From positions 62,001-126,000 of the forward strand of contig CAJTLI010000001.1 in NCBI GenBank assembly GCA_910577525.1: DNA of 64,000 nucleotides, written 5' to 3'. Each line of letters begins with the position of its first letter. Position 1 is the first letter of the stretch. This document shows, in pieces, positions 1-7,831 of this stretch. The notes beneath the pieces are model-generated. The model did not search any database, was not told the origin of the DNA, and worked only from the letters and a program-made list of their open reading frames with translations. Position numbers and translations under genes: made by a program. The DNA is from an uncultured Oscillospiraceae bacterium (GTDB lineage: Bacteria > Bacillota > Clostridia > Oscillospirales > Oscillospiraceae).

Positions 1-435
1 ATGATGTCCCTGCTCCTGGCGCTGGCGATGTCCTTTGCGCTGGCCGTTCCCGCCTTTGCCGCCGAGCCCGACGGCGGCAATGAGGGGATCATGCCGCTGA
101 CGCAGAACCTTATTACAGATGGTAGCGTAGAGACCTCTCAGGGCTACAGCACAAGGCCCTTTACCACTACCCCTGCCAACGGCAAATATATCCGTGTCTG
201 GTTCCGCAATAATTTGGATAAAGCCGTTGAGGTTATGTTGGTACCTGTGGGTTCGACGGAGCCTGTCGCTCAAGCCACTGCTACAAAGGACAAAGACGGT
301 GTGATCGTTTTTACCATTCCTACCCCCGACCAACCGTGCTCCTATTTTATCATGGTTGAGGATCTCGCAACCGGGGGAAGGATTAGCGGCCGCTTGTCCG
401 CAACTCAATATATTGTCAGACCCGCTGATCACTAG
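1..435 (+). CDS. Secreted hypothetical protein, N-terminus cut by window edge
   Basis: The frame is open from base 1 and stops with TAG at 433-435, giving at least 144 residues. It begins with a hydrophobic stretch ending in VPAFAA, which looks like the h-region and cleavage site of a Sec signal peptide. The usual positively charged n-region is missing, so the true start probably lies just upstream of the window. The mature part (about 120 residues) is rich in Thr, Pro and beta-prone sequence and has no cysteines apart from one. I recognise no family. It is followed at once by a strong hairpin, so it is the last gene of its transcript. Confidence 0.6.
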   Translation: MMSLLLALAMSFALAVPAFAAEPDGGNEGIMPLTQNLITDGSVETSQGYSTRPFTTTPANGKYIRVWFRNNLDKAVEVMLVPVGSTEPVAQATATKDKDGVIVFTIPTPDQPCSYFIMVEDLATGGRISGRLSATQYIVRPADH

Positions 436-464
436 ATACAGCAGACGCTTCGCATTGTAAGTAA

Positions 465-495
465 GCAAAGCCGCCCCCGAGGGGGACGGCTTTGC
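465..495. terminator. Hairpin between convergent genes
   Basis: A near-perfect stem (GCAAAGCCG-CCCCC paired with GGGGG-CGGCTTTGC, one bulged A) lies 30 bases after the stop of the secreted protein and 23 bases after the stop of the convergent DUF3737 gene. There is no long T-run on either side, so the termination role is inferred from position and stem strength. Confidence 0.6.
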
Positions 496-517
496 CCTCT
501 GCCGCCGGCTTGTCCGG

Positions 518-1366
518 TCAGGCGCTCTGCTTTTTGGTGAGGATGATTTCGCCCTTGGCCCCCTCCAGATCCATGATGATCTCCCCCGCTTCGGGGACGT
601 GGATATGGCCGGACAAGGGATTTTTTATGCTCACGATGGGGGCGGTGAGGGCGGCCTCCACCTCGGAGCGCTCAAAGGCCAGGTCGGTGTCCGCCATCTC
701 GCAGTCGATGAGCTTCAGGTTTTTGCAGTAGCACAGGGGCTGGGTGCCGGTGATCTTGCAGTTCTCGAAGGTGACGTTCTCGCTGTACCAGGCCAGATAC
801 TCCCCCTTCACCACGCTGTCCCGCACCGTGATGTTTTTGGCGTGCCAGAAGGCGTCCTTGGTGTCGAACACGCAGTGCTCAAACACAGAATCGGTGATGT
901 ACTGGAAGGAGTATTTGCCCTTCATGCGCACGTCCCGGAAGGTCAAATGGCCGGAGCGCATCATAAAGTATTCGCTCTCCACATCGCAGTCCTCCATGGC
1001 GGCGCCCCGTACCGACCAGCCGAACTCGGCGGAGCGGATGTCACAGCCCCGCAGCTTGACGTCCGCGCACTCCCGCAGGGCCTTGATGCCGTGGAGCTTG
1101 GTATTGTTGATCTCCACACCCTCGGAGTACCAGAGGGCGGCACGGCACAGTTCCGTCATCTCGGAGCGTTCGATTTTCAGCCCCGTGTCGTGCCAGAAGG
1201 GGTAGCGGAGGTTGAAAAAGCAGCGGTCCACCGCGATGTCCCGGCCCTCTTTGAAGGCGCTCTCGCCGTCGGCGGGGCCGTCAAAGGCGCAGTCCCGGAC
1301 CAGGATGTCCCGGGCCCCGTAGAGGGCCCGCTCCTCGTCAAAGGTCTTATGTTGAATGGTTGTCAT
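518..1366 (-). CDS. DUF3737 family protein (right-handed beta-helix)
   Basis: This 282-residue protein matches the DUF3737 family as I know it, whose members are about 280 residues long and fold as a pectate-lyase-like right-handed beta-helix. The sequence shows it: short repeating units of the type V-x-x-C-x-F/V and 'LRGCDI', 'MEDCDV', 'FENCKI', 'LIDCEM' recur about every 20 residues from residue 20 to 230, each with a cysteine on the coil. There is no signal peptide, so it is cytoplasmic. The start ATG at 1366 has an AAGGAG site 8 bases upstream. No enzymatic activity is known to me for the family. It lies 33 bases downstream of the XRE regulator on the same strand, so the two may be co-transcribed. 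Confidence 0.85.
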   Translation of the reverse strand: MTTIQHKTFDEERALYGARDILVRDCAFDGPADGESAFKEGRDIAVDRCFFNLRYPFWHDTGLKIERSEMTELCRAALWYSEGVEINNTKLHGIKALRECADVKLRGCDIRSAEFGWSVRGAAMEDCDVESEYFMMRSGHLTFRDVRMKGKYSFQYITDSVFEHCVFDTKDAFWHAKNITVRDSVVKGEYLAWYSENVTFENCKITGTQPLCYCKNLKLIDCEMADTDLAFERSEVEAALTAPIVSIKNPLSGHIHVPEAGEIIMDLEGAKGEIILTKKQSA

Positions 1367-1399
1367 GATAATACGCTCCTTTTTTCATGACGCGGGAGC

Positions 1400-2428
1400 T
1401 TATGTTCGCGTCCGGCGTCTGATTTCCGCCGCCGCTCCCACAACCAGCAGGGCGGCGGAGCAGACCAGCATGATCTGGAAGGTCAGCTGGTTCACCCAGT
1501 CTGGGTTTCCGGCTGCCCGCCGGGCCAGCATATCCCCCACGGAGAAATACGCCAGGAATCGGGGCTTGCCCGTGTCCATCAGGAGCAGGTCGCACAGGCT
1601 GTTGAATACCGGCGTGGCAAAGGTGGCCAGCAGGGCGATGACCCCGGCCTTGAGCCAGGGCCCCGCGGGGAGCCAGTACACCGCAGCGAAGCCGGCCCAC
1701 AAAAACGCCACCCCGGCCAGGGCCAGAGGAAAGGCGGTCGAAACCAGCCAGTCTCCGCCGGTGAACAGCCAGATCACCGCCAGCAGGGCGAACACCCACA
1801 GGCTGAGCACCCCCACGCATAGGGGCAGCACGTGTTTTCCGTAGAACCGCCACACCGCCCACCAGCCCCAGGGCAGGGCCAGGGACGCCGCCGTGATGGC
1901 AAGCCCCCCGATGATCCACCAGCCCCCGGCGTACCGCCAGCAGGCCAGCAGCAGGAGCAGCAGGCACCCGGTGGCGGAGCCCAGACAGATGAGCAGCCGG
2001 TTGGTCCGGAACAGGAAGGGCAGGTTGGTGAAGCAGAACCCCAGGGCGCAGCCCGTCAGCACGATCCAGAACCAGTCCAGGGTGTGGAACACCGCCAGGT
2101 CGCAGATGAAGCACACCACAACGGCGACGGCGTAGCTGATGGCGAAAAACTTCCGAGTCCCCGTTGTCACCTGCCGCCAGCGCTTTGCCGCCTTCTCCTG
2201 GGCGTGGACCTGGTCGTCGTCGCAGGCGGTGAAAAACTCGTGCTCGGTGATGTGCAGGGCGGCGCAGATGGGCGTGACCATGGACACGTCCGGATAGGAC
2301 AGCGCCCGCTCCCATTTGCTGACGGTGGACTCGGTGACGAAGAGCTGGCCCGCCAGCTCCTTCTGGGTGAGCCCCGCCTCCAGCCGCTTTTTCCGGATGT
2401 ACGCGCCAAAGGATTCTTTCTCGTTCAT
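1400..2428 (-). CDS. XRE-family HTH regulator with C-terminal membrane domain
   Basis: Residues 7-62 form a Cro/C1-type helix-turn-helix ('RLEAGLTQKELAGQLFV', then 'STVSKWERALSYPD'). After a linker (about 70-95) come at least seven hydrophobic segments up to residue 335, ending with an Arg-rich tail. This is a membrane-tethered one-component regulator, a design often seen in Firmicutes next to genes it controls. I chose ATG at 2428 rather than the in-frame GTG three codons upstream because GGGAG sits 8 bases before the ATG. The signal sensed is not evident. The downstream DUF3737 gene is a plausible target or partner. Confidence 0.85.
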   Translation of the reverse strand: MNEKESFGAYIRKKRLEAGLTQKELAGQLFVTESTVSKWERALSYPDVSMVTPICAALHITEHEFFTACDDDQVHAQEKAAKRWRQVTTGTRKFFAISYAVAVVVCFICDLAVFHTLDWFWIVLTGCALGFCFTNLPFLFRTNRLLICLGSATGCLLLLLLACWRYAGGWWIIGGLAITAASLALPWGWWAVWRFYGKHVLPLCVGVLSLWVFALLAVIWLFTGGDWLVSTAFPLALAGVAFLWAGFAAVYWLPAGPWLKAGVIALLATFATPVFNSLCDLLLMDTGKPRFLAYFSVGDMLARRAAGNPDWVNQLTFQIMLVCSAALLVVGAAAEIRRRTRT

Positions 2429-2460
2429 GTTCAGCACTCCCTTTTGTCGGATATGCTTTC

Positions 2461-2489
2461 ACCCTACCCCGCCTCCGGGAAAAAGTCAA
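2461..2489 (-). promoter_or_regulatory. Candidate promoter of the XRE regulator
   Basis: On the minus strand TTGACT (2489-2484) is followed after 17 bases by TAGGGT (2466-2461). The -35 box is good and the -10 box is poor, so this is a tentative call. It lies 33 bases upstream of the ATG. Confidence 0.35.
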
Positions 2490-2537
2490 GGCTTTCCCCG
2501 GAAATCCCAACTCGACTGTCAGGAAAGCCGGCCTGTA

Positions 2538-4214
2538 TCAACGGTTTGCCAGCTGGGACAGGAAAGCGTTGATCCTGCCCGCGGCGGCGTCCCTGCCGAT
2601 CACGTGGATGATGCCGTGCAGGTCCGGGGTATTGGTGGTTCCGGTCAGGGCGTAGCGGATGAAGGAGGAGAGATCGGCGATGGAGCCGTTGTAGTCCTCG
2701 GGATGTTTTTTATATGCGCCCATCTTCACGCAGTAGTTGTGCCGGGCCGCCACCTCTTTCACCTTGGCGAACCATGCGTCCGCGCCGTCCTCATAGTCGA
2801 AGGCGGCCAGGTAGTCCGTCAGGATATCGGGAATGCGCTCCTTGTGGGGCAGGAAGGATGTGGGGAGGTCCGAAGCGTCCACGGCAAAGCCGGGGTCGTA
2901 CATATAAGGATACAGCTCCATCAGATCGGACCACTTGGCCACGTCCAAACGCTTCTCATGCCACACCGCAATGGACCTGCGGAAGGTGTCCCCGTTGTTC
3001 TCAATAAAGCTGTCCAGCTTCGCGTCATGCCGCTTCGCCCAGGCGGAGACGGAGGCGAATATCTGATCCTCCGACATGTGGCCGACGCGCTTTTTCGCCA
3101 CATTGTTCAGCTTATCGAAGTCGAACAGGGCCCCGGCCGCGCCGCTTTTGGACAGGTCCAGGCTGAACTCAAAAATGGAGGCGTCCATATGCTCCTCCCG
3201 CCAGGGCTCGTAGTCCGCGCTGCCGATGGTGAGCAGGTAGTCCAGCACGGCGGGGATGGGATAACCGGCCTCGTCGTAGTAGCCCACCCGGGCCTCCGGG
3301 TCCTTGCGCTTGCTCAGCTTCCGGCGGGAGACGCCCTCGCCGTCCTCCTTGGCCTCGTTCTTCATGATGGGGCTCAGGTGGGTGTAGCGGGGCACAGGGA
3401 AGCCCAGCATTTCAAACATCTCCACATGCAGGGGGATGGAGGCGATCCACTCGTCGGCGCGGATCACGTCGGTGGTCCGCATCAGGTGGTCGTCTACCAC
3501 ATGGGCGAAGTGGTAGGTGGGCAGGCCGTCCCCCTTGATGATGACGGCGTCCAGAATGTTCTCCTGCATGGAGATGTCGCCGCGGATCATATCGTGGTAG
3601 ACCCGGCTGACGCCCAGCCTGCCGCCGCTGCGCATCCGGACGATCCACCGGTCGCCGTTGGCGATCCGCTTCAGAACGGTCTCCTCGTCCAGGTCCCGGC
3701 AGGCGGCCCACTGGCCGTAGTAGCCCTTTTGCGGGGCGTTGGCCTCCTCCTGCCGTTCCCGGATGGCCTCCAGCTCCTCCGAGGTGCAGAAGCAGGGATA
3801 GGCCCTGCCGGTCTCCACCAGATATTTGGCAAAGGCCTGATAGATCTCTTTGCGGAGGGACTGGCGGTAGGGGCCGTAGTTCCCGCTGTCCTCCGTCTCG
3901 CCCACGGCCCCCTCGTCAAAGTGGATCTGGAACTCGTCCAGGGCGCTGATGATCTCGGTGACGCCGTTCTCGATCTGCCGCTTCTGGTCGGTGTCCTCAA
4001 TGCGGAGGAAGAACACGCCGCCCCGGCTCCTGGTGAAAATGCTGTTCAGCAGGGCGGTGTACAGTCCGCCGATGTGCATGAAGCCCGTGGGGCTGGGGGC
4101 AAAGCGGGTGCAAACCGCACCCTCCGGCAGGTCTCTGGGGGGATACAGGGCCTCGGCCTCCTCATAGGTCATTCTGATATGGGGAAAAAGCGCGTCAGCA
4201 ACACGTTTGCTCAT
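2538..4214 (-). CDS. gltX: Glutamate--tRNA ligase
   Basis: Class I aminoacyl-tRNA synthetase charging tRNA-Glu. The HIGH signature is 'PSPTGFMHIGG' (residues 41-51), the Glu-specific 'LRIEDTDQKR' follows near residue 70, and the KMSKS counterpart is 'RKLSKRKDPEA' near residue 300. The C-terminal half (330-558) is the helical anticodon-binding region. At 558 residues it is longer than the usual 470-500, mainly through about 35 extra N-terminal residues and an extended C-terminal part. ATG at 4214 is preceded by AAGGAG. The gene has its own promoter and no T-box motif in its leader. A GluRS of this length is usual in Clostridia; it could be a second paralogue, which the window cannot decide. 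Confidence 0.93.
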   Translation of the reverse strand: MSKRVADALFPHIRMTYEEAEALYPPRDLPEGAVCTRFAPSPTGFMHIGGLYTALLNSIFTRSRGGVFFLRIEDTDQKRQIENGVTEIISALDEFQIHFDEGAVGETEDSGNYGPYRQSLRKEIYQAFAKYLVETGRAYPCFCTSEELEAIRERQEEANAPQKGYYGQWAACRDLDEETVLKRIANGDRWIVRMRSGGRLGVSRVYHDMIRGDISMQENILDAVIIKGDGLPTYHFAHVVDDHLMRTTDVIRADEWIASIPLHVEMFEMLGFPVPRYTHLSPIMKNEAKEDGEGVSRRKLSKRKDPEARVGYYDEAGYPIPAVLDYLLTIGSADYEPWREEHMDASIFEFSLDLSKSGAAGALFDFDKLNNVAKKRVGHMSEDQIFASVSAWAKRHDAKLDSFIENNGDTFRRSIAVWHEKRLDVAKWSDLMELYPYMYDPGFAVDASDLPTSFLPHKERIPDILTDYLAAFDYEDGADAWFAKVKEVAARHNYCVKMGAYKKHPEDYNGSIADLSSFIRYALTGTTNTPDLHGIIHVIGRDAAAGRINAFLSQLANR

Positions 4215-4268
4215 GTAAAAGCCAACTCCTTATGATAGATTCGCCGTTTGGTCCATATATTTGCGGGT

Positions 4269-4298
4269 ATTATACTATATCTGGGCAATTGATGTCAA
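4269..4298 (-). promoter_or_regulatory. Sigma-A promoter of gltX
   Basis: Minus-strand TTGACA (4298-4293) and TATAAT (4274-4269), both perfect, are separated by 18 bases. The -10 lies 54 bases upstream of the gltX ATG. The promoter is downstream of the hairpin at 4331-4364, so gltX is transcribed independently of the gene behind it. Confidence 0.85.
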
Positions 4299-4330
4299 TG
4301 CTCAGGGACGGCCCCCTCCGTCCCGCCGCA

Positions 4331-4364
4331 AAAAACAAACGTCCCGCAGACAGCCTGCGGGACG
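4331..4364 (-). terminator. Rho-independent terminator upstream of gltX
   Basis: On the minus strand a 10-bp GC-rich stem (CGTCCCGCAG / CTGCGGGACG, 5-base loop, 4364-4340) is followed by GTTTGTTTTTT. It ends transcription coming from the small secreted-protein gene at 4597-5103 or from an RNA within 4365-4596. Confidence 0.8.
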
Positions 4365-4596
4365 ATGGAAAACGGAGCCGGATGGGGGCTTCGGAACACT
4401 TGGTCCGGGGGGCTCCGGCTGTGGCCGGAGCAGCCCCGGTTAGAAGAAAGAGGAGATCGCGGCGGATTGTCTGGCTCGCCGTCCTGACAAGATCAGTGTA
4501 CCATAAACCCCACCAAGAAACCAGGGATAATTTGCGAAAAATATGTTAAAAATTTATGAATGGGTAATCAGGGAAACGGGGGCCTATTTCTTCCTA
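4365..4596 (-). other. Structured non-coding stretch
   Basis: No coding frame is supported here. The minus strand holds a strong hairpin near 4405-4440 (GCTCCGGC / GCCGGAGC) and a weaker one (CGGCG / CGCCG) closer to 4455-4490, ahead of the terminator at 4331-4364. It may be only the 3' untranslated region of the upstream gene, or a short structured RNA. I see no T-box, SRP or other known riboswitch signature. Confidence 0.35.
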
Positions 4597-5103
4597 TTAC
4601 TGGATGGAATAGGGGCCCCGGGCCAGCACCTTGACCACGGGGGCGGTGGCCGTGACCCAGCGGGGGCTGATGGTGGCCATATACAGATGGTTGGTTTGCA
4701 GGGCCTCGCCGTTGGCCAGCGCGGAGCCGGAGGTGGTGTCGATGAGGCCCACGCTGTCGGAGGAGCCGCACACGGCGGTGCCCACCCGCAGCATCACCTC
4801 AAAGCCCACGTCCCCCACCAGGGATTGGCCCTGGCTGAGGGTGACGACGGTGAACACGCTGCCGCCGGACGGGGCGGAGCCGGACCCGCCGCCGGCCAGA
4901 ATGTCCTTGAGGGACTGCTCCATCTCCGCCCGGCGCTGGGTGACGGTGCGGTCCACCAGGTCCTTCACCTGCTGGGTAAAGGGGCCGTTGAGGTAGCTCA
5001 GGGTGATCAGGGGGTCGCCCTGACCGCCGGCGTTGGCGGCGTAGGCCGCGGTGAACAGAAAACACACGCACAGGGCGGCCGCGGCAATTTTCAGCTTTTT
5101 CAT
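4597..5103 (-). CDS. Small secreted hypothetical protein
   Basis: 168 residues. The first 22 form a Sec signal peptide (MKKLK, a hydrophobic core, then AAYAANA). The mature protein has a charged amphipathic helix (about 40-68, 'VKDLVDRTVTQRRAEMEQ'), a Gly/Ser linker (70-82), and a beta-rich C-terminal part (83-168) with 'SQGQSLVG' and 'GEALQTNHLYMA'. I do not recognise the family. ATG at 5103 has GGAGGG 8 bases upstream. It stands alone between a repeat element and the gltX terminator and is probably exported to the envelope or the medium. Confidence 0.7.
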   Translation of the reverse strand: MKKLKIAAAALCVCFLFTAAYAANAGGQGDPLITLSYLNGPFTQQVKDLVDRTVTQRRAEMEQSLKDILAGGGSGSAPSGGSVFTVVTLSQGQSLVGDVGFEVMLRVGTAVCGSSDSVGLIDTTSGSALANGEALQTNHLYMATISPRWVTATAPVVKVLARGPYSIQ

Positions 5104-5126
5104 ATGTAGTTCCCTCCGTGGTTTTT

Positions 5127-5295
5127 CTTAGGGAAGCACTGATTCAATGCGTCTGCGGCGCTTTGCGGATCTTTTTTGCCACAGCTTCGTTGCGATTTCT
5201 TGAAATAAACACAATGATTCCGGCGAAATCCCGCCTCGCTGCGGCAAAAATCTCGCGCAAATCATTCCTGCCGATTGAATCAGTCCTTCCTTAGG
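5127..5295. repeat. MITE-like element, copy A (about 168 bp)
   Basis: The element is bounded by imperfect terminal inverted repeats of about 23 bp (left GGGAAGCACTGATTCAATGC, right GATTGAATCAGTCCTTCCTT). The interior contains the core TTCGTTGCGATTTCTTGAAA and ATAAACACAATGATTCC, and no coding frame. A nearly identical copy of the same length lies in the opposite orientation at 36521-36688, and a diverged one at 43381-43549. Confidence 0.8.
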
Positions 5296-5299
5296 GTGA

Positions 5300-5345
5300 G
5301 CGGCCTCCTGCCCCGTCCGGTTTGCCGGGCGGGGCAGGGCCGCGG
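5300..5345. terminator. Strong hairpin downstream of mazF
   Basis: GCGGCC-TCCTGCCCCGTCCGG pairs with CCGGGCGGGGCAGG-GCCGCGG around a short TTTG loop. No T-run follows on either strand, so it may be a transcript end stabiliser for the nnrD-alr-mazF operon and not a classical terminator. Confidence 0.45.
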
Positions 5346-5382
5346 TTCTTTCTTGCCGCGCTCCGAAGCGGCCAAGGCGTTC

Positions 5383-5450
5383 GGCCCCGTCAGACGAGCC
5401 GCTCAGGGCTGAGGCCGAAGCTGACGGCGATGGCGCTGTCCACCCGCCGC
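5383..5450. repeat. 68-bp duplicate of the mazF 3' end
   Basis: Bases 5383-5450 repeat 5556-5623, the last codons of mazF and its stop, with one mismatch (A for G near 5405). The copies are direct and start 173 bp apart. The spacer 5451-5555 is unique and non-coding. The outer copy is a dead fragment, presumably left by a tandem duplication or a slipped event. Confidence 0.85.
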
Positions 5451-5562
5451 TCGTCGAAGCAAAGTGCGCTCAATTGCGCTTCCGCCTTCGGCGAAAGCTT
5501 CATTCGCTCCCTTGCTTCTCCTCTCCCCACAAAAGCTGAAGGGCGCTTTTGCGGGGGCCCCG

Positions 5563-5928
5563 TCAGACGAGCCGCTCGGGGCTGAGGCCGAAGCTGACGG
5601 CGATGGCGCTGTCCACCCGCCGCATGATTTGATCGTCCACCCGGCCCATGTGCTCCCGCAGGCGCTTTTTGTCCAGCGTGCGGATCTGCTCCAGCAGGAC
5701 CACCGAGTCCTTGGGCAGCCCGCAGCTGTGGGAGGCCAGGGTGATGTGGGTGGGCAGGCGGGCCTTGCCCGTCTGGGAGGTGATCGCCGCGGCGATCACC
5801 GTGGGGCTGTGCTTGTTGCCGGTGTCGTTCTGGACGATGAGCACCGGGCGGACGCCGCCCTGCTCGCTGCCCACCACCGGGCTTAAGTCTGCGTAAAAAA
5901 TGTCGCCGCGCTTGACGCTGTTGTCCAC
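5563..5928 (-). CDS. mazF: MazF/PemK-family endoribonuclease toxin (EndoA-like)
   Basis: 121 residues, close to the 116 of B. subtilis EndoA, which cuts mRNA at UACAU. Family hallmarks are visible: 'VKRGDIFYADLSPVVGSEQG' (residues 5-24), 'RPVLIVQND' (27-35), 'SPTVIAAAIT' (41-50), 'LPTHITL' (58-64) and 'SVVLLEQIRTLDKKRL' (75-90). These include the basic RGDI loop, the VGSEQGG loop and the T-x-I-D-type segment. The start is GTG at 5928, with GGAG 11 bases upstream. It is the last gene of the nnrD - lipoprotein - alr operon, 151 bases after alr, the same alr-to-endoA order as Bacillus. No MazE-like antitoxin frame is visible in the gap where Bacillus has one. Confidence 0.9.
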   Translation of the reverse strand: MDNSVKRGDIFYADLSPVVGSEQGGVRPVLIVQNDTGNKHSPTVIAAAITSQTGKARLPTHITLASHSCGLPKDSVVLLEQIRTLDKKRLREHMGRVDDQIMRRVDSAIAVSFGLSPERLV

Positions 5929-6079
5929 AGGATCTCACACTCCGCCGGATATAGTGCCCGGCCAGCGTATGTAGACCGGGTACTATCATTCTCCCACGGG
6001 GCGGCGGCTTTTATACCGGGTCGTCCCGGAAAAACCGCCGCGGCTCGCCGCCGGACCTCCGGCGGGCTCCCTGACTATC

Positions 6080-7225
6080 CTATGCGTCGATGTAGATTCT
6101 TGGCACGCGGGGGGCCACCGCGCACAGCAGCTCATAGGAGATGGTGCCCGCCAGCTCTGCGTGATGCTCCACCGGCAGGTGGGGGCCGAACACCTCCGCC
6201 ACATCTCCCGGCCTCACGCCGCTGGAGGGGGGCAGTCCGATCATGCACATGTCCATGCACACCCGGCCCACGATCTGAAGGCATTCTCCGCCCAGCCATA
6301 CGCCGCTCTCGTTGGACAGCGCCCGGTGGAATCCGTCGGCGTAGCCGATGGGCAGCACCGCCAGCCGCCCGCCGTCCCCGCCCAGACAGGCGGTGCAGCC
6401 GTAGCTCACCGGGGTATGGGCGGGGAAGTCCCGCACCGCCGCCACCCGGCTGTACAGCGACATGACGGGTTTCAGCCCCGGCCCGTCCAGCCCCTCGCAG
6501 GAGGGGTCGGGATAGTGCCCGTACAGGGCGATGCCGGGGCGCACCATGTCCATATGGGTACAGGGATAGTTTAACACGGCGGCGCTGGCGGCGCAATGGC
6601 GAATTTCAAAGGTTTGGCCATAGGTTCCCTCCAGCTCGGCCAGCAGGTCCAGAAACCGGGTGAACTGGAGCATGGTGTAGTCCTCGTCCCCGTCGGCGTC
6701 GGCGAAGTGGGTGAAGATCCCCTCCGGCTTCAGGTGGGGCAGGGCGCACAGCGCCGCGATCTCCGCCGCCGCCCGCTCCGGATCGTGGTCCAGCACCCCT
6801 AAACGGCTCATCCCGGTATCCACCTTGAGATGGATCTTCGCCCGCTTCCCGGCGGCCCCCGCCGCCTCGGACAGGGCCTGGGCCAGCTCGGGGGTAAATA
6901 CCGTCTGGGTCACGTCCAGCGCCACCGCCTCCCGCGCCAGCGCGGGATGGGTATAGCCCAAAATGAGGATGGGCGCGGAAATTCCCGCCTGCCGCAGCTG
7001 AACCGCCTCGTCCAGGCAGGCCACCGCCAGATAGTCCACCCCCAGCTCCTCCGCCAGATACCGGGCCACCGTCACCGCCCCGTGGCCGTAGGCGTTGGCC
7101 TTCACCGTGGCCAGAAATTTGCTGTCCGGCGCGCAGGCCCGCAGCGCCCAGTAGTTATGCTCCAGATTGCCCAGGCTGATCTCAGCCCAGGTCCGCGCGG
7201 TATCACGCGTCATTTCCCGTATCAT
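6080..7225 (-). CDS. alr: Alanine racemase
   Basis: PLP enzyme that converts L- to D-alanine for peptidoglycan. The PLP lysine lies in 'ATVKANAYGHGA' (K42 from this start). The second catalytic base, tyrosine, is in 'TPVSYGCT' near residue 270, and the C-terminal 'GRVCMDMCMIGL' is typical. The length, 381, is normal (about 370-390). ATG at 7225 overlaps the end of the lipoprotein gene by 23 bases; the in-frame ATG at 7213 is equally possible because neither has a strong ribosome site. Translational coupling with the lipoprotein is likely. mazF follows in the same direction. Confidence 0.95.
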   Translation of the reverse strand: MIREMTRDTARTWAEISLGNLEHNYWALRACAPDSKFLATVKANAYGHGAVTVARYLAEELGVDYLAVACLDEAVQLRQAGISAPILILGYTHPALAREAVALDVTQTVFTPELAQALSEAAGAAGKRAKIHLKVDTGMSRLGVLDHDPERAAAEIAALCALPHLKPEGIFTHFADADGDEDYTMLQFTRFLDLLAELEGTYGQTFEIRHCAASAAVLNYPCTHMDMVRPGIALYGHYPDPSCEGLDGPGLKPVMSLYSRVAAVRDFPAHTPVSYGCTACLGGDGGRLAVLPIGYADGFHRALSNESGVWLGGECLQIVGRVCMDMCMIGLPPSSGVRPGDVAEVFGPHLPVEHHAELAGTISYELLCAVAPRVPRIYIDA

Positions 7226-7826
7226 CGTTCTCGCTCAACTCCGTTGTAAAATTGCTGAATTTGGCCGTCAGCACCGTCTCGCCCGCCGCGCTCACCTCGG
7301 CGGCCAGCAGGGCGCGGCTGTCCCGGTCAAAAGACAGCAGGAACTGGGTGCCCGTGTTGGGCTCCAGCTCCGGGTCCTGGAAGGAGATTTGCAGATATTC
7401 GCTGTTTTCCCCCGCCCAGGCGCACTTGGCCATGTAGCCCCTTTCGATCTGCTCCATCAGGGCGGTGACGGCGGACACGGGGGTGAGTCCGTCCCCATCC
7501 AGCAGGCCCAGGGACAGCCCCGCGCCGTCGTACTCCAGGGCGGTCTCCCCCTTGGCGATCCGGGCGGTGATGCCGGAGAGCAGCTCCGGGGCGGTGACGG
7601 TGAGCACCGTCTCCCCCTCTCTTTGCCACCGGGCGTCCAGGGTGAAATCGTACACGGCCTCGGTGTAGCACACCGACACGTCTACAACGGCGGACCAGCC
7701 CGCCAGCGCCTGATATTCCTCCCGGAGGGCCAGGGCCGCCTCCTCCGGGGACTCTCCCGTGCCACCGGCCTGACAGCCGGACAGCAGCAGTGCTATCATC
7801 AGTACACAAGACAACGCCTTGCGCAC
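7203..7826 (-). CDS. Lipoprotein in the position of B. subtilis YdcC (LolA-like fold suspected)
   Basis: A lipoprotein signal peptide is clear: basic n-region, hydrophobic core, lipobox LLSGC near residue 18. The mature part of about 190 residues alternates short beta segments ('YDFTLDARW', 'ETVLTVTAPE', 'TALEYDGAGLSL', 'TQFLLSFDRDSRALLAAEV', 'TVLTAKFSNF'), as expected of the LolA/LppX-like concave sheet. In B. subtilis the lipoprotein YdcC of that type sits just before alrA and endoA, as here. I start at GTG 7826 because AGGAGG is 11 bases upstream; TTG at 7835 overlaps the nnrD stop but is only 2 bases from the same site. Family assignment is inferred from context and strand pattern. Confidence 0.75.
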   Translation of the reverse strand: MRKALSCVLMIALLLSGCQAGGTGESPEEAALALREEYQALAGWSAVVDVSVCYTEAVYDFTLDARWQREGETVLTVTAPELLSGITARIAKGETALEYDGAGLSLGLLDGDGLTPVSAVTALMEQIERGYMAKCAWAGENSEYLQISFQDPELEPNTGTQFLLSFDRDSRALLAAEVSAAGETVLTAKFSNFTTELSENDDTGNDA

Positions 7827-7831
7827 GATTC

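Noticed and set aside
2316..4235. Long open frame on the plus strand opposite gltX
   Set aside because: It is the antisense shadow of a gene with clear class I synthetase motifs. Its product is low-complexity Gly/Val/His/Gln sequence typical of GC-rich antisense frames.
4215..4596. T-box leader for gltX
   Set aside because: No TGG-ACC antiterminator core is present, and a perfect promoter lies between the hairpins and gltX.
5127..5295. CRISPR or tandem array
   Set aside because: The repeats are single dispersed copies with inverted ends, not regularly spaced direct repeats.
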